Origin: Streptococcus mitis subsp. hohhotensis
GTDB taxonomy: Bacteria > Bacillota > Bacilli > Lactobacillales > Streptococcaceae
Length of the DNA: 64,000 nucleotides
Assembly (NCBI RefSeq): GCF_020089495.2
Contig: NZ_JAIRCA020000012.1
Location: 1 to 64,000, forward strand
Direction of reading: 5' to 3'
Below the pieces are notes generated by a model. That model made no database searches. It was given only the letters and a program-made list of their open reading frames with translations, and had not been told where the DNA came from. Below, piece by piece: positions 19,381-30,632 of this stretch. Each line of letters starts with the position of its first letter. Position 1 is the first letter of the stretch. Position numbers and translations under genes: made by a program.

Positions 19381-20238
19381 ATGAAAACAGCAAAAACTAC
19401 TGTTACAATCCTTTCTGCACTTGCTTCTGTCGTCTTATTGGCTAGTTGTTCAACAAAGTCTACAGAAACACAGACAAGCAATAATAGCTCATCTGATAAT
19501 CAGATTACATTGACATATGACCAACTACGGTCAAGAGAAAATACTATGTCAACCCTTTGGTATCAAAAATCAGCTGAAACTAAAGCTTTATACATACAGG
19601 GTTATAACGTTGCAACAAATCACCTAAAGGAATTGCTCAAAACAGAATCAGACAAACCTTACTCCATCGTTTTAGACTTGGATGAAACTGTCCTAGATAA
19701 TAGCCCTTATCAAGTACAAAATGTCAAAGACGGTACAGCATTCACACCCGCAAATTGGGATATTTGGGTTCAAAAAGCTGCAGCAAAAGCTGTCCCAGGT
19801 GCCAAGGATTTTCTTCAGTTTGCTGATCAAAACGGTGTCCAAATCTACTATATTTCTGACCGCTCAGCTAATCAAGTAGATGCTACCATTAAAAATCTTG
19901 AAAGTGAAGGAATTCCTGTTCAAGGACGTGATCATCTCATGTTCTTAGAAAGTGGTGTAAAATCCAAAGAAGGTCGTCGCCAAAAAGTTCAAGAAAAAAC
20001 AAATCTTATCTTATTGTTTGGTGATAACCTCGTAGACTTTGCAGATTTTTCTAAGACTTCTGAATCTGACCGTGATAAACAACTTGAAGAATTGCAAAAA
20101 GAATTCGGTGAAAAATTCATCATCTTCCCAAATCCAATGTACGGATCATGGGAATCAGCTGTATACGGTGGTAACAAACTAGATGCTAAAGGTCAAGTAG
20201 AAGAACGCCAAAAAGCCTTGCAAGGTTTTGATAAATAA
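19381..20238 (+). CDS. lppC: Acid phosphatase lipoprotein e(P4) family, LppC
   Basis: The 285-residue protein has a lipoprotein signal (VVLLASC lipobox, Cys at about 23), so it is anchored to the outer membrane face. The class C acid phosphatase (HAD) core shows VLDLDETVLDNSPYQ (two catalytic Asp), YYISDRSANQ and LLFGDNLVDFADF (acidic motif). This matches streptococcal LppC/Haemophilus e(P4), which dephosphorylate nucleotides such as NMN or aromatic phosphates at acid pH. That may tie it to the NAD salvage genes at 45-47.6 kb, though this is inference. Own promoter upstream, strong terminator downstream. Confidence 0.9.
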   Translation: MKTAKTTVTILSALASVVLLASCSTKSTETQTSNNSSSDNQITLTYDQLRSRENTMSTLWYQKSAETKALYIQGYNVATNHLKELLKTESDKPYSIVLDLDETVLDNSPYQVQNVKDGTAFTPANWDIWVQKAAAKAVPGAKDFLQFADQNGVQIYYISDRSANQVDATIKNLESEGIPVQGRDHLMFLESGVKSKEGRRQKVQEKTNLILLFGDNLVDFADFSKTSESDRDKQLEELQKEFGEKFIIFPNPMYGSWESAVYGGNKLDAKGQVEERQKALQGFDK

Positions 20239-20285
20239 AACAAATAAACTAATTCTATATAAAATAAAGCTAACTTACAATCTTC

Positions 20286-20341
20286 AAAAAGTGGATAGGA
20301 AGGAATTCTGATAATCAGAAAACTTTCCTATCCACTTTTAT
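20286..20341 (+). terminator. lppC terminator
   Basis: AAAGTGGATAGGAAGG and TTTCCTATCCACTTTT form a long stem, with T residues after it on the plus strand and A residues before it. It may work in both directions. Confidence 0.7.
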
Positions 20342-20349
20342 AATTGATA

Positions 20350-20390
20350 TAACATCAAACTTTTACACACCTGATACTATACGTTTTTTG
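20350..20390 (+). repeat. Partial copy of the GATACTATGCG hairpin repeat
   Basis: The string CACCTGATACTATACG followed by T residues closely matches the ends of the two longer copies at about 29127-29212 and 35043-35130. The left half of the hairpin is missing here, so this is a truncated relic. Confidence 0.45.
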
Positions 20391-20439
20391 ATTTTAAAGA
20401 TTTTTCTCTTAGATCCGATATTTCAAGAATTAAGTGCCC

Positions 20440-20468
20440 TTGATGATCTAAATTTATTGTGGTATACT
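20440..20468 (+). promoter_or_regulatory. Promoter of the Fst-like toxin mRNA
   Basis: TTGATG (20440-20445), exactly 17 bases, TATACT (20463-20468). Transcription would start near 20475 and give a leader of about 50 bases with an exceptionally strong Shine-Dalgarno (GAGGAGGTGA). Confidence 0.7.
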
Positions 20469-20526
20469 ATTTTGGTCATCGGTTACCGATTACGTTCCTA
20501 TGGGTTCGTGAGAGGAGGTGAAACTA

Positions 20527-20625
20527 ATGAGCCTTATCATAGAGCTCGCTCTTACTATTATAGCGGATGTTATAGCTGGAATTATCTTGTATTTCGTCTG
20601 CAGATGGCTAGATAGTAAGGAGTAG
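20527..20625 (+). CDS. Fst-like type I toxin, 32-residue membrane peptide
   Basis: The small ORF begins MSLIIELALTII and ends CRWLDSKE. It has one transmembrane helix and a polar tail ending in WLD-x-K, the pattern of Fst/Ldr-type toxins of Gram-positive bacteria (Ala/Pro, Gly in the helix, Trp-Leu-Asp near the end). AGGAGGTGA lies eight bases before the ATG. The locus has the full par layout: toxin promoter, ORF, two-way terminator, and a convergent promoter for a short antisense RNA. A direct repeat of the toxin start region lies inside the antisense RNA. Such toxins damage the membrane when freed from the RNA. Toxicity here is inferred. Confidence 0.75.
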   Translation: MSLIIELALTIIADVIAGIILYFVCRWLDSKE

Positions 20626-20670
20626 ACCGACTGACTAGCCTATCAACACCCGTTAAATCGCTAAGATACG

Positions 20671-20734
20671 TAAAAAAAGCCCTTAACTACGGCCATAGTT
20701 AGGGGCTTTGGTGTTCTAATGAACCTTATCAATT
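20671..20734 (-). ncRNA. Putative antisense RNA (RNA II-like antitoxin) of the Fst-like locus
   Basis: A minus-strand promoter at 20741-20769 would start an RNA near 20734 that ends at the shared stem-loop (AAGCCC-TAACTA...TAGTTA-GGGCTT, then TTTTTTT) near 20671. The RNA contains the complement of CTAATGAACCTTATCA (20716-20731). This copies CTAATGAGCCTTATCA at the toxin start (20524-20539) with one mismatch, so the RNA can pair with the toxin's initiation region and with the terminator loop. This is how RNA II silences Fst in plasmid pAD1. Confidence 0.65.
20678..20710. terminator. Bidirectional terminator shared by toxin mRNA and antisense RNA
   Basis: AAGCCCTTAACTA and TAGTTAGGGGCTT form a long stem with loop CGGCCA. 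On the minus strand it is followed by seven T residues; on the plus strand by TTTGGTG. Confidence 0.75.
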
Positions 20735-20740
20735 AACTAC

Positions 20741-20769
20741 ATTCTAGCATATAAGTCCTAATATTTCAA
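20741..20769 (-). promoter_or_regulatory. Promoter of the antisense RNA
   Basis: Minus strand TTGAAA (20764-20769), 17-base spacer, TAGAAT (20741-20746), with an extended ATGC before the -10. No ORF follows, which fits a non-coding RNA. Confidence 0.7.
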
Positions 20770-20830
20770 GAGTTTTATTTATTTTTTAAAGTTCTAAAAG
20801 GTCTATAATGAAGTTAGCCATCTAGTACCC

Positions 20831-20864
20831 AAAAACCGACTAGCTCTTATGAACTAGTCGGTTT
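20831..20864 (-). terminator. adc operon terminator
   Basis: AACCGACTAG and CTAGTCGGTT form a perfect ten-base stem just past the adcA stop codon, followed on the minus strand by TTTTTGGG. Confidence 0.8.
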
Positions 20865-20868
20865 CTCA

Positions 20869-22371
20869 TCAATGCGCTAACATTTCTTGGGCGATTTCTT
20901 GGCCAGATAGGTTTTCTGGATAGTAGGTTGGCCAATTATCCATTTCTTCAAATAGAGCTTCTTGGCTTGTGCCTCCAAAGAAGATATGGAAATGTTCTGC
21001 CTTAACTGGGGCGATATTGTGGTCACTAAACTGAACATACTTGAACTGTCCAGCGTCAGCATCTGTCGCTTCAAAGAGGAAGCGAACACCACGATTGCCT
21101 TTCTTGTAAGTTAAGATTTTCTTGTCAACATATTTATAGGTAAATTTCTTACTTTGTCCACCTTGAATAAATTCCATAGTGTTATCAGTAATGTTGATCT
21201 TAGTCACATCTGTCTGATAGCCTTTTGTATAGTAGGCCTTGTACTCAGCCTGAGTCATCTTACCAGTCAACTTAGCCTTGTAGTCAAAGACTTGATCAAA
21301 CGTGCCATCTTCAAGGAAAGGATAAACTGATTGCCAGTTACCTGCATAATCACTCAAAGTGCGGTCCTTGACGTCTGCATCCTCAAAGTAACCATTTTGA
21401 ACTGTCTTCGTATCCTCTGCCTTTTCAGGTTCGATAGCTGGACCTTCTTGGTCTGTTGTTTGTTTCAGAGCCTTGAGGTTTTTCTCCATGATAGAGATAT
21501 AATTTTCTCCAGCCTTGGTATCCTCTTCTGTCAGACTTTCTAAAGGATTAAGGACATCTGTTTTGACACCTGCCTCTTTTGAAAGTGTGTTAGCAAGGGC
21601 TTGTGAGGCATTTTCTTCAAAGTAGATATAGGCGATTTTATTTTTCTTGACGTACTCTGTCAACTCTGCCAAACGTGCAGCTGATGGCTCTGCATCTGGA
21701 GAAAGTCCTGAGATTGCGACTTGTTTGAGTCCATAGTCCAAGGCGAGATAGTTAAAGGCTGCGTGTTGAGTCACAAAGCTCTTTTGTTTAGCTTGAGATA
21801 AGCCTTCTGCATAAGCCTTATCCAAGGCTTGCAATTTTTCGATATAGGTTGCTGCGTTCTTTTCAAAGGTCTCTTTTTTATCAGGATAATCTGCTGACAA
21901 GCTATCACGGATGTGCTCTACAAGTTTAATAGCACGAACTGGTGATAACCAAACATGGGGATCGTACTCATGGTGATGGCCTTCTTCTCCATGGTCATGG
22001 TCTCCCTCTTCTTCACCACCTGGCAAAAGCAACATATCGCCTGTCGCCTTGATGGTTTTGACCTTTTTCTTATCCAAGGTATCTAGCAATTTAGGAACCC
22101 ATGTTTCCATATTTTCATTTTCATAAACGAAGGTATCTGCGTCTTGGATTTTGGCAACTGCCTTGGCAGACGGTTCATATTCATGGGGTTCTGTACCAGC
22201 ACCGATGAGGAGTTCTACATTAGCCGTATCTCCTGCGACTTGCTTGGTAAATTCATAGACAGGGTAAAAGGTTGTCACGATATTTAGTTTACCATCCACC
22301 TGCTTTTGATTGGAACAAGCTACTAAAAACAAGGCACATAGACTGGCTAGCAATAGGCCAATTTTTTTCAT
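20869..22371 (-). CDS. adcA: Zinc-binding lipoprotein AdcA (ZnuA plus ZinT domains)
   Basis: The 500-residue protein has a lipobox (LFLVACS), then a cluster A-I metal-binding domain with a His-rich loop (DHDHGEEGHHHEYDPHVW). A ZinT domain fills the last ~180 residues (GYFEDADVKDRTLSDYAGNWQSVYPFLEDG ... EHFHIFFGG, split here for brevity). The two-domain form is characteristic of streptococcal AdcA. It captures Zn2+ outside the membrane and delivers it to AdcB. It is the last gene of adcRCBA, nine bases after adcB. Confidence 0.95.
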   Translation of the reverse strand: MKKIGLLLASLCALFLVACSNQKQVDGKLNIVTTFYPVYEFTKQVAGDTANVELLIGAGTEPHEYEPSAKAVAKIQDADTFVYENENMETWVPKLLDTLDKKKVKTIKATGDMLLLPGGEEEGDHDHGEEGHHHEYDPHVWLSPVRAIKLVEHIRDSLSADYPDKKETFEKNAATYIEKLQALDKAYAEGLSQAKQKSFVTQHAAFNYLALDYGLKQVAISGLSPDAEPSAARLAELTEYVKKNKIAYIYFEENASQALANTLSKEAGVKTDVLNPLESLTEEDTKAGENYISIMEKNLKALKQTTDQEGPAIEPEKAEDTKTVQNGYFEDADVKDRTLSDYAGNWQSVYPFLEDGTFDQVFDYKAKLTGKMTQAEYKAYYTKGYQTDVTKINITDNTMEFIQGGQSKKFTYKYVDKKILTYKKGNRGVRFLFEATDADAGQFKYVQFSDHNIAPVKAEHFHIFFGGTSQEALFEEMDNWPTYYPENLSGQEIAQEMLAH

Positions 22372-22380
22372 GTCATTCTC

Positions 22381-23187
22381 CTATTTGATAAAACGTCTTA
22401 CTAAACTAATGAGTAAAAAGACAGTTACAAAAATAATGGTAATACTTGCGCTTGCAGGTGTTTCTGCATAGTAGGAAATGTAAAGTCCTGCTACCATTCC
22501 CAAAAATCCAATAGCACTGGCAAGCAGCATAACCGATTTAAAGTTTTTCCCCAGACGCAGGGCAATACTAGCTGGCAAGACCATGATAGTCGATACCAAA
22601 AGAGCTCCTGCAGCAGGAATCATAAGGGCAATGGCCACCCCTGTCACCATGTTAAAAAGAATAGACATGGTACGAACTGGCAGACCATCCACAAAGGCCG
22701 TATCCTCATCAAAGGTCAAAATGTACATCGGACGAAGGAAGAGGAAGGTCAAAATCAAAACAACCGCCGCAATGACAAAGAGGGAAATAACCTGCTCTTC
22801 ACTGATAGTCACGATTGAACCAAAAAGATACTGGTCCAAACTCATAGAACTAGAGCTTTTACCCTTGCTCATGACAATTAGAGAAACAGCCAGACCTGTT
22901 GACATGAGGATAGCTGTCCCGATTTCCATAAAGCTCTTGTAAACCGTACGGAGATACTCCAGAAAGACCGCCGCAATCAAGACAATAGCAATAGTTGAAA
23001 TAGTCGGAGAAATCCCCAGAACCAGACCAAAAGCTACACCCGACAGCGAGACGTGGCTAAGAGTATCACTCATCAAACTCTGACGACGCAAGATAAGAAA
23101 GGTTCCTAATACTGGCGAGAAAAGACTCATGGCAATAACGGCCAGAAAGGCACGTTGCATAAAGTCATAAGATAACAAACTAAGCAT
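22381..23187 (-). CDS. adcB: Zinc ABC transporter permease AdcB
   Basis: The 268-residue protein is an ABC-3 family metal permease with about eight membrane helices ([21 protein letters not shown] is a family signature). The start is the ATG at 23187, six bases after AGGAGG and overlapping the end of adcC; an upstream Met adds eight residues without a better ribosome site. It forms the channel of the AdcABC zinc importer. Confidence 0.95.
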   Translation of the reverse strand: MLSLLSYDFMQRAFLAVIAMSLFSPVLGTFLILRRQSLMSDTLSHVSLSGVAFGLVLGISPTISTIAIVLIAAVFLEYLRTVYKSFMEIGTAILMSTGLAVSLIVMSKGKSSSSMSLDQYLFGSIVTISEEQVISLFVIAAVVLILTFLFLRPMYILTFDEDTAFVDGLPVRTMSILFNMVTGVAIALMIPAAGALLVSTIMVLPASIALRLGKNFKSVMLLASAIGFLGMVAGLYISYYAETPASASITIIFVTVFLLISLVRRFIK

Positions 23188-23884
23188 GGCCCACCTCCTG
23201 ATCATTCTCATGAACGTTGAAACAACGCCATGGCGAATCTTGGTTACGAACTAGATGAATATTGCGGTCCGCATAGTCCTTAACTTCTTCAGGGTCATGA
23301 GTAATCATCAAAACAGCCTTGCCATGATGATGGGCGCTGTGGTGCATTAGTTCGTAAAATTCGTTTTTACTTCCTGCATCCATCCCCGTTGTCGGCTCAT
23401 CTAGGATAAACACATCTGGATCCGAAGCAAACATACGCGCAATCACCGCTCGCTGCTTTTGTCCTCCAGATAGAGACCCCAAGCGTTTGTCTCGGTGTTC
23501 CCACATACCAACTGAGTCCAAACTAGCCTTGATATGCTCCTCATCATGAGCATTCAAACGACGGAACCAACCCTTTCGTGGATAGCGACCGGACTTGACA
23601 AATTCATAAACCGTACTTGGAAAACCAGCATTAAAACTGGCAATCTGTTGAGGAAGGTAGGCTATTCTCAATTTCTTACCCTGCGTATTTGTCTTTGAAA
23701 TGGTTACCTTACCAATGCGTGGCTGGAGAATTCCAAGACTGGCCTTAATCAGTGTCGTCTTAGCTGCCCCATTTTCACCTGTCAAGGTAACAAACTCCCC
23801 ACTATCAACACTATAATTGATATGTTCAAGAACAGGCTCCTTATCATAATAGAAGGATAAATCCTCTACCGTAATATATCTCAT
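23180..23884 (-). CDS. adcC: Zinc ABC transporter ATP-binding protein AdcC
   Basis: 234 residues with Walker [14 protein letters not shown]-loop YLPQQ, signature LSGGQKQR, Walker [13 protein letters not shown] and the switch His in MITHD. Walker A has Ala where Gly is usual (GAAKTT instead of GAGKTT), a minor oddity. The stop overlaps the adcB start and the start overlaps the adcR stop (TAATG), so translation is coupled. Confidence 0.95.
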   Translation of the reverse strand: MRYITVEDLSFYYDKEPVLEHINYSVDSGEFVTLTGENGAAKTTLIKASLGILQPRIGKVTISKTNTQGKKLRIAYLPQQIASFNAGFPSTVYEFVKSGRYPRKGWFRRLNAHDEEHIKASLDSVGMWEHRDKRLGSLSGGQKQRAVIARMFASDPDVFILDEPTTGMDAGSKNEFYELMHHSAHHHGKAVLMITHDPEEVKDYADRNIHLVRNQDSPWRCFNVHENDQEVGHA

Positions 23885-24324
23885 TATTTGATTTCTCCTA
23901 CTAAAGCAGTCAAAAACCGCTGGATCACTTTTTGTTCATTTGGAGTAAACTGAGTCGCCACTTGTTCATAGGTTAAAAGCGTATGCTCATGGTGATGGTG
24001 GTGCTCCTCAGCAATTGGACGAGCCAAATCAGTCAACTGATAAAAAATCACACGCGCATCCTTAGGATCTTTAGATGTTTCCAACATCCCTTCCTTGACC
24101 AAAGACTTAATGGCCTTGGTAACTGCCGCCTGACTGACATTGAGACGACGAGCCAACTCTGAATTTGTTAAAGATTCCTCCGACAAGAGCATGAGGATAT
24201 GCTCCTGGGTATTGGTCAGAGCTACCTCGCTAGTACAATGACCTATTAGGATTTCATGCTGATTTTCCGCCTGCAAAATCACCTCATTCAAAAAGCCATC
24301 GATATCCTTCGCTAGCTGTCTCAT
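23884..24324 (-). CDS. adcR: Zinc-responsive MarR-family repressor AdcR
   Basis: 146 residues with a winged helix-turn-helix ([25 protein letters not shown], quoted in part) and a His-rich zinc site ([10 protein letters not shown]). The start at 24324 has GGAG six bases upstream. A longer frame reaching 24384 would begin only about nine bases from the transcription start and has no ribosome site, so it is rejected. With zinc bound it represses its own operon through the operator at 24389. Confidence 0.95.
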   Translation of the reverse strand: MRQLAKDIDGFLNEVILQAENQHEILIGHCTSEVALTNTQEHILMLLSEESLTNSELARRLNVSQAAVTKAIKSLVKEGMLETSKDPKDARVIFYQLTDLARPIAEEHHHHHEHTLLTYEQVATQFTPNEQKVIQRFLTALVGEIK

Positions 24325-24388
24325 ATCTGACTCCTTTCCTTTTAGACTTCTCTTTTTTAAGAGAAAAATACTATTCTTTGACATTTTG

Positions 24389-24427
24389 TTTACCAGTTAA
24401 TTATATCACAAGCAAAAAAAGAGTCAA
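24389..24427 (-). promoter_or_regulatory. adcR promoter with AdcR operator
   Basis: Minus strand TTGACT (24422-24427), 16-base spacer, TATAAT (24400-24405). TTAACTGGTAAA at 24389-24400 is one base from the AdcR consensus TTAACYRGTTAA and covers the transcription start. The -35 lies inside the terminator stem of the upstream dlt operon. Confidence 0.8.
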
Positions 24428-24467
24428 GAAAAAACGTGAAAACTAGTTTCATTCTTGAACTCTTCTA
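24413..24467 (-). terminator. dlt operon terminator
   Basis: On the minus strand AAGAGTTCAAGAA pairs with TTCTTGACTCTT (one bulge), followed by TTTTTTT. The 3' arm doubles as the adcR -35 region. Confidence 0.65.
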
Positions 24468-24473
24468 TATTAT

Positions 24474-25977
<1,504 letters not shown>

Positions 25978-25986
25978 TTATTTCCT

Positions 25987-27231
25987 TTATTTTTTAAACC
26001 ATAAATCATTCAAGAATCCAGAAAAGATTAAGAATGACAGCATGACGACATGGAAGGTGACAACCATGCCAAGCAACTGAATCCAGCGATTCTCAGGTAG
26101 AGCAGGCTTCCCTGCTTTTTTCCGTTCCTTATTGAGTGTTTTTTTCTTACGAACCCAAGCGTCATTGATGACCAAGCCTAATCCATGAAAGAGTCCATAG
26201 GCGATATAGTACCAAGTCACTCCATGCCAAAATCCCATGATTAGCATATTGACAATGTAGGGCACACTTGAGGTTACATTGCGATTCTTAAAGACCTTCT
26301 TTCTGGTCAATACCATGACCATTCGCATAAAGACAAAGTCACGGAACCAGAAAGAGAGACTCATATGCCAACGATTCCAAAACTCTTTTAAATCCCTAGA
26401 CAGAAAGGGCTTATTAAAGTTGATAGGGCTACGGATTCCCATCAAATTTGAAATGGCTAAGGCAAACATAGAATAACCTGCAAAGTCAAAGAAAAGTTCC
26501 AGACCAAATGTATACATAACTGCCAAGGCATAGAGATTAAAGAAGCCACCTGACTGCAAAGCTAGATTCTTCAGAGGAGGAAGTAAGGTCTCTCCTAAAA
26601 CATGAGCTAGGATAAACTTATACAAAAATCCCCACATGATATAGCGAACAGATTCATCCAGCATATCCATCAACTCATCCCGCTCAGGAATGGCCTGATA
26701 ATTTTCATTAAATCGCTTAAAGCGATCGATTGGGCCACTTGAAAAAGTCGGCATAAATAGAAGAAAGCGGAGGAATTCCCACAAGGTAAAATCCTTAATC
26801 ACTCCATCTCTCAGCTCGATGATAATCCCAACCGAACGAAAGGTCAGGTAAGAAATTCCCAAAAATCCAAGCAAAGACTGCGTTCCATTGATAGCTGGTT
26901 GCACCTTGACAAAGATAATCGGAAGTAGGGACAGAAAACTAACTAAGTAGAAGACCCACTTGCCATCCTTGCTTTTTCGATAATGCTTATAGAAAAGCAG
27001 GAGCAATATCTCCCAGCAAAGGTAAATACCCAAGGCAGCTAGTTGATTGGTCTTCCCACCTACCAACATGGTGACGATAAAGAAGAGGCTAACCAGCACT
27101 TCATACCAGGCAAAGCGTTTCTTGAAAAAGAGGCCGATAAAGATGGGTAAGGTTGCAGCAATCACATAGACAAAATACTGAGGATTGCCGTATGGCTCTA
27201 TATGAGGAAGCTGTTGAAAGAACTCCATCAT
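25987..27231 (-). CDS. dltB: Membrane-bound O-acyltransferase DltB
   Basis: 414 residues with about eleven membrane helices and the MBOAT signatures ([18 protein letters not shown] and [14 protein letters not shown] with the catalytic His). It transfers D-Ala across the membrane. Its ATG overlaps the dltA stop (ATGA). Confidence 0.95.
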   Translation of the reverse strand: MMEFFQQLPHIEPYGNPQYFVYVIAATLPIFIGLFFKKRFAWYEVLVSLFFIVTMLVGGKTNQLAALGIYLCWEILLLLFYKHYRKSKDGKWVFYLVSFLSLLPIIFVKVQPAINGTQSLLGFLGISYLTFRSVGIIIELRDGVIKDFTLWEFLRFLLFMPTFSSGPIDRFKRFNENYQAIPERDELMDMLDESVRYIMWGFLYKFILAHVLGETLLPPLKNLALQSGGFFNLYALAVMYTFGLELFFDFAGYSMFALAISNLMGIRSPINFNKPFLSRDLKEFWNRWHMSLSFWFRDFVFMRMVMVLTRKKVFKNRNVTSSVPYIVNMLIMGFWHGVTWYYIAYGLFHGLGLVINDAWVRKKKTLNKERKKAGKPALPENRWIQLLGMVVTFHVVMLSFLIFSGFLNDLWFKK

Positions 27232-28778
27232 CTCTTATTTACCTCGTTAATCAATCCTTTGATGTCAATTTTCCCATTTGGAGTCAATGGCAAACTGTCT
27301 CGGTAAAGGAATTTAGACGGCATCATATAGGACATCATGATGTCTGTCAAATCTTTCTTGATGGCCTTGGTAATATCGATATCACGCTCAAACTGCTCAC
27401 GCACACCGTCTCTTAAGATGACATAAGCCAATAGATTTTGCACCTTGTGATCCTTGTTATAACGTGGCACAGCTACAGCAGACTCGATATAGCGAGACTT
27501 GTTGAGGTTTTGAGAGACATCTTCTAACTCAATGCGGTAACCGTTGAACTTAATCTGAAAGTCCATGCGTCCGCCGTAGAGAAGTAAGCCTTCATCTGTC
27601 ATAGTTCCCACATCTCCTGTATGGTAGGCTGGTAGACCTTCAAACTCAAAGAAGGCTTCTGCCGTTTTTTCAGGATTGTTCATATAACCTTTTGAAACGG
27701 CTGGTCCAGAAACAATGATTTCTCCCTGTTCGCCATTTGGCAATTTATTTCCGTCCTCGTCAATGATAAAGGTTGGAGAATCAGCCTTGGTATAGCCGAT
27801 TGGTAGACGTTTGAGAGTCGCTAGCATCTCATCTGTCACAGCAACAGCTGACAGAGCCACTGTCGCTTCTGTTGGGCCGTAGGCATTGATAATACGGGCA
27901 TTTGGGAAACGCTCGCGCAGTTTTTGAGCTGTTTTAACCGTCAATTCTTCGCCATCAAAGTAGAAATGCGTGATGCCAGGCATTTTCTCGCTATTAAAGT
28001 CTTCTGACAACATGGCCATATCTGCAAAAGAAGGGGTTGAGGTCCAGATAGCAATTGGCAATGAAAAGATGGTCGCAAAAAGTTGCTTAAAGTCCTGAGT
28101 AATGGCTGAAGGAAGAGCAAAAAGCGTACCACCTAATGCCAAGGTTGGCGCCCAGTACATGACGGACAGGTCAAATGAATAAGGTGGCTGAGCCAGCATT
28201 TGCGGACGACTTGGCGTCGCAAATTCCTTGTCCGTAATCATCCAGTTGGTAAAGCTGAGGAGGTTATCATGGGAAATCTGCACTCCCTTTGGCTTACCAG
28301 TCGTACCAGAAGTAAAGATAATGTAGTAGTTATCATCGCCCTTGACTGGATGCGTGATCTCATAGCTAGTTCCTTGAGCAAAGGCTTCTTGAACCTGAGC
28401 TAGAGTCATCATTGGCGTAGAAACCTGCTCTAATGGAAAGTCTGAAATGGCAATAATCAAGCTTGGCTCTGCCACTTCTAAAATAGCTGAAACTCGCTCC
28501 AAAGCCGAATGGCTATCAATTGGAATGTAGGCATGACCTGACTTAGTCAAGGCTACAAAAGTTGCCAACATTTCATATTCTTGACCACCAAAAACAACCA
28601 CAGGAGACTTCTCAGGCAAGCCTAGTTGGTCAATGGCTGCAGCCAAACTATCCGAATCAGCCTTTAAATCTCCATAAGTGTGTTCCTGCCCCAAAACATT
28701 GTAAACAGGATAGCTAGGCTGTGTCTGAGCAAAATGCTCTATGGTTTCAATCATATCTACTATTGGTTTATTTGACAC
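27228..28778 (-). CDS. dltA: D-alanine--poly(phosphoribitol) ligase DltA
   Basis: 516 residues of the adenylate-forming superfamily. Visible motifs are the A3 loop [33 protein letters not shown] and the terminal lysine in [14 protein letters not shown]. It activates D-Ala and loads DltC. The start codon is GTG, preceded by AAGGAG. Confidence 0.95.
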   Translation of the reverse strand: MSNKPIVDMIETIEHFAQTQPSYPVYNVLGQEHTYGDLKADSDSLAAAIDQLGLPEKSPVVVFGGQEYEMLATFVALTKSGHAYIPIDSHSALERVSAILEVAEPSLIIAISDFPLEQVSTPMMTLAQVQEAFAQGTSYEITHPVKGDDNYYIIFTSGTTGKPKGVQISHDNLLSFTNWMITDKEFATPSRPQMLAQPPYSFDLSVMYWAPTLALGGTLFALPSAITQDFKQLFATIFSLPIAIWTSTPSFADMAMLSEDFNSEKMPGITHFYFDGEELTVKTAQKLRERFPNARIINAYGPTEATVALSAVAVTDEMLATLKRLPIGYTKADSPTFIIDEDGNKLPNGEQGEIIVSGPAVSKGYMNNPEKTAEAFFEFEGLPAYHTGDVGTMTDEGLLLYGGRMDFQIKFNGYRIELEDVSQNLNKSRYIESAVAVPRYNKDHKVQNLLAYVILRDGVREQFERDIDITKAIKKDLTDIMMSYMMPSKFLYRDSLPLTPNGKIDIKGLINEVNKR

Positions 28779-28798
28779 AATAGGAATTCTCCTTCAAG

Positions 28799-28930
28799 TT
28801 AAAATTCATTATAGATAAAGCTTCCTTGACCCTGGCCAAGATAGCTAAAGAAGTAAAGCAGCCCCAGAAAGATAAGAAAATACAAGGCTGTCCGACCAAG
28901 AAAGAGGTACAATTCTTTTCTCTGTTTCAT
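28799..28930 (-). CDS. dltX: DltX, small membrane protein of the dlt operon
   Basis: A 43-residue ORF just upstream of dltA reads MKQRKELYLFLGRTALYFL and ends GQGQGSFIYNEF. It has one membrane helix and the conserved C-terminal FIYNEF motif of DltX, now known to act in the transfer of D-Ala to DltD/LTA. It is first in the operon, about 70 bases below the promoter. Its Shine-Dalgarno is poor, which is unusual for the operon. Confidence 0.9.
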   Translation of the reverse strand: MKQRKELYLFLGRTALYFLIFLGLLYFFSYLGQGQGSFIYNEF

Positions 28931-29126
28931 CAAGAAAAACCATTCATTTCTGTAATTTTTGCTAAATAAGATAGACTCTTACTATAGTATTTTTCTACTA
29001 TTGTACCACTTTATAGACTAGTTTTTCAATTGTTTACCGTAGATTTTCAGTAGATTTCAGTTTATTTTAAGAATTATGCGGTTTTTCTATGTATATTTCA
29101 AATAGAGTGATCCTGCTTCAAAACTC
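28931..29126. other. dlt leader and upstream region
   Basis: Holds the dlt promoter (29000-29029) and otherwise AT-rich sequence with no supportable ORF. Confidence 0.5.
29000..29029 (-). promoter_or_regulatory. dlt operon promoter
   Basis: Minus strand TTGAAA (29024-29029), 18-base spacer, TACAAT (29000-29005). The leader to dltX is about 65 bases. Confidence 0.65.
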
Positions 29127-29212
29127 AATTTCAGCAGAAAATGAGGTAAATCTTTCCATAATAAAACGCACAATATCAAGTTTTTTCATCAACACCTGAT
29201 ACTATGCGCTTT
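29127..29212 (+). repeat. Hairpin repeat, left copy (bounds the RiPP island)
   Basis: This copy runs from CAATTTCAGCAG through AAATCTT to CACCTGATACTATGCGC. It is the inverted match of 35043-35130. The right-hand part folds as GCGCATAGTATCA / TGATATTGTGCG around an 18-base loop; on the minus strand it is followed by TTTTATT, so it may also serve as terminator for the MFS gene. No transposase or target duplication was recognised. Confidence 0.65.
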
Positions 29213-29243
29213 TCTAATTTTTCAAGACTTTTTAACCAGTCTC

Positions 29244-30422
29244 TTATTTAAAATAATCTCGTCTGATATAAATTAAAATAGCTTCTATCATCAGACAAAT
29301 GGCTGATAGCCAAAAACTGATGCTAATACCAAAACTCTCAGTAATATAGCTCATTAGCAAAACAAATACTGAAAATGCTAATGTCGAAATCACTTCAAGA
29401 ACGGAATAGACATTAACCAAATGATTTTCCTCTACTGTTTCCTGAAGAAACACACTTTCAGGAACTTCTTTTAGTTGCGATAACATACCAACTAGAGCTG
29501 AAAATACTAAAAACATCTGTGCATTTGGAAAATATAGAATAGTCAGTGTCACTATTGCCATGGCTACAAGAGGAAAAAGAATACTTTCCCATTTAGCAGC
29601 AAGAAACTTTTCAGATAGCCTAAAAGCAATTAAGCCACTAATTATAATCCCGATAGAGTATGCTGTATTAGAATATCCCCAGTAACTTTCCGTTTCATTT
29701 AATAGCTCAGTTACAAAGACAAGTATGATAGAAGAAACCCAAATCGTATTTGAGAAAATTTCCAATAAATTTGCTGATACAAAAAGTCTTAATCTAGGAT
29801 CTCTAGCAACTAACTTCCAACCTTTGAGTAAAATTTCAAGATTAGTTTCTGAATCTAACACCTCCACTTCAGCGTTAGGAAGAAATAACATCAGAAAGCT
29901 AGAAATGATATACAAGATTAAAATGATAAACGTGGTAGGTAAGAGACCAATTGTTGCAAACAAGAGTCCACCTAATCCCCAACCCACCAATTGAACAGCT
30001 TCACCACTCATTGATAAGGCTGAGTTAGCCTTGCCCAAATCGGTCGCATAGCGTGGCACAATAGCATAGGAAACAGGTGCTGCAAAACCATCTAATATGG
30101 AAATTGCAACAACAAATAGATAGGTCCCCAAAGGCGCTACTGATTGCATTACGGTAAACATTCCTACCAGTATCGCCAATAATATAGTCTTTCCAAATTG
30201 GGATAAAGATAAAACCCTATTTAGCGCTAGTCTTTTAGTAACTAAAGGAACTAAAAGACTCGCAACAAAAGAGGATACCCCTATTAAAATGGGAACTAGT
30301 GATGTGGCAATTACTGATTTTGAAATAATGTATATGTTCGCAATGATTGTTACTCTAAAGAAAATATCTGCTAAATTTGCAAACAATTGAGAGACTAACA
30401 ACTTAATAAATGAATTAGACAT
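29244..30422 (-). CDS. MFS transporter (12-helix efflux type)
   Basis: 392 residues from the Met at 30422 (GGGAG six bases upstream). Twelve hydrophobic helices are visible with the cytoplasmic loop between the two halves (LKGWKLVARDPRLRLF). It resembles the enterobactin-exporter/MefE-like branch of MFS drug or peptide exporters. It is the last gene of the Rgg/radical SAM island and may export the product, give self-resistance, or be a passenger. A 210-base gap to the ABC gene suggests it may also have its own promoter. Confidence 0.75.
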   Translation of the reverse strand: MSNSFIKLLVSQLFANLADIFFRVTIIANIYIISKSVIATSLVPILIGVSSFVASLLVPLVTKRLALNRVLSLSQFGKTILLAILVGMFTVMQSVAPLGTYLFVVAISILDGFAAPVSYAIVPRYATDLGKANSALSMSGEAVQLVGWGLGGLLFATIGLLPTTFIILILYIISSFLMLFLPNAEVEVLDSETNLEILLKGWKLVARDPRLRLFVSANLLEIFSNTIWVSSIILVFVTELLNETESYWGYSNTAYSIGIIISGLIAFRLSEKFLAAKWESILFPLVAMAIVTLTILYFPNAQMFLVFSALVGMLSQLKEVPESVFLQETVEENHLVNVYSVLEVISTLAFSVFVLLMSYITESFGISISFWLSAICLMIEAILIYIRRDYFK

Positions 30423-30632
30423 GTAACGCTCCCATAACATAAAAATATTTAACTGATAAATGGTAGACTAGACTTTGTTTGATAACTATTTGACACAAGA
30501 TTAGGTGGTCAGAAATTGAATTTTTAACATTCCAACTTAGCCATAGTTTTTAGTTTTCACATCTTTAAATCAGCTAAAACAATACATAATATACATATAT
30601 ATTATATCTAGCAAGATGCCGAACAAGTCTAT

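Noticed and set aside
20388..20615. 75-codon plus-strand frame overlapping the toxin
   Set aside because: Out of frame with the toxin, no ribosome site, and its start lies upstream of the mapped promoter.
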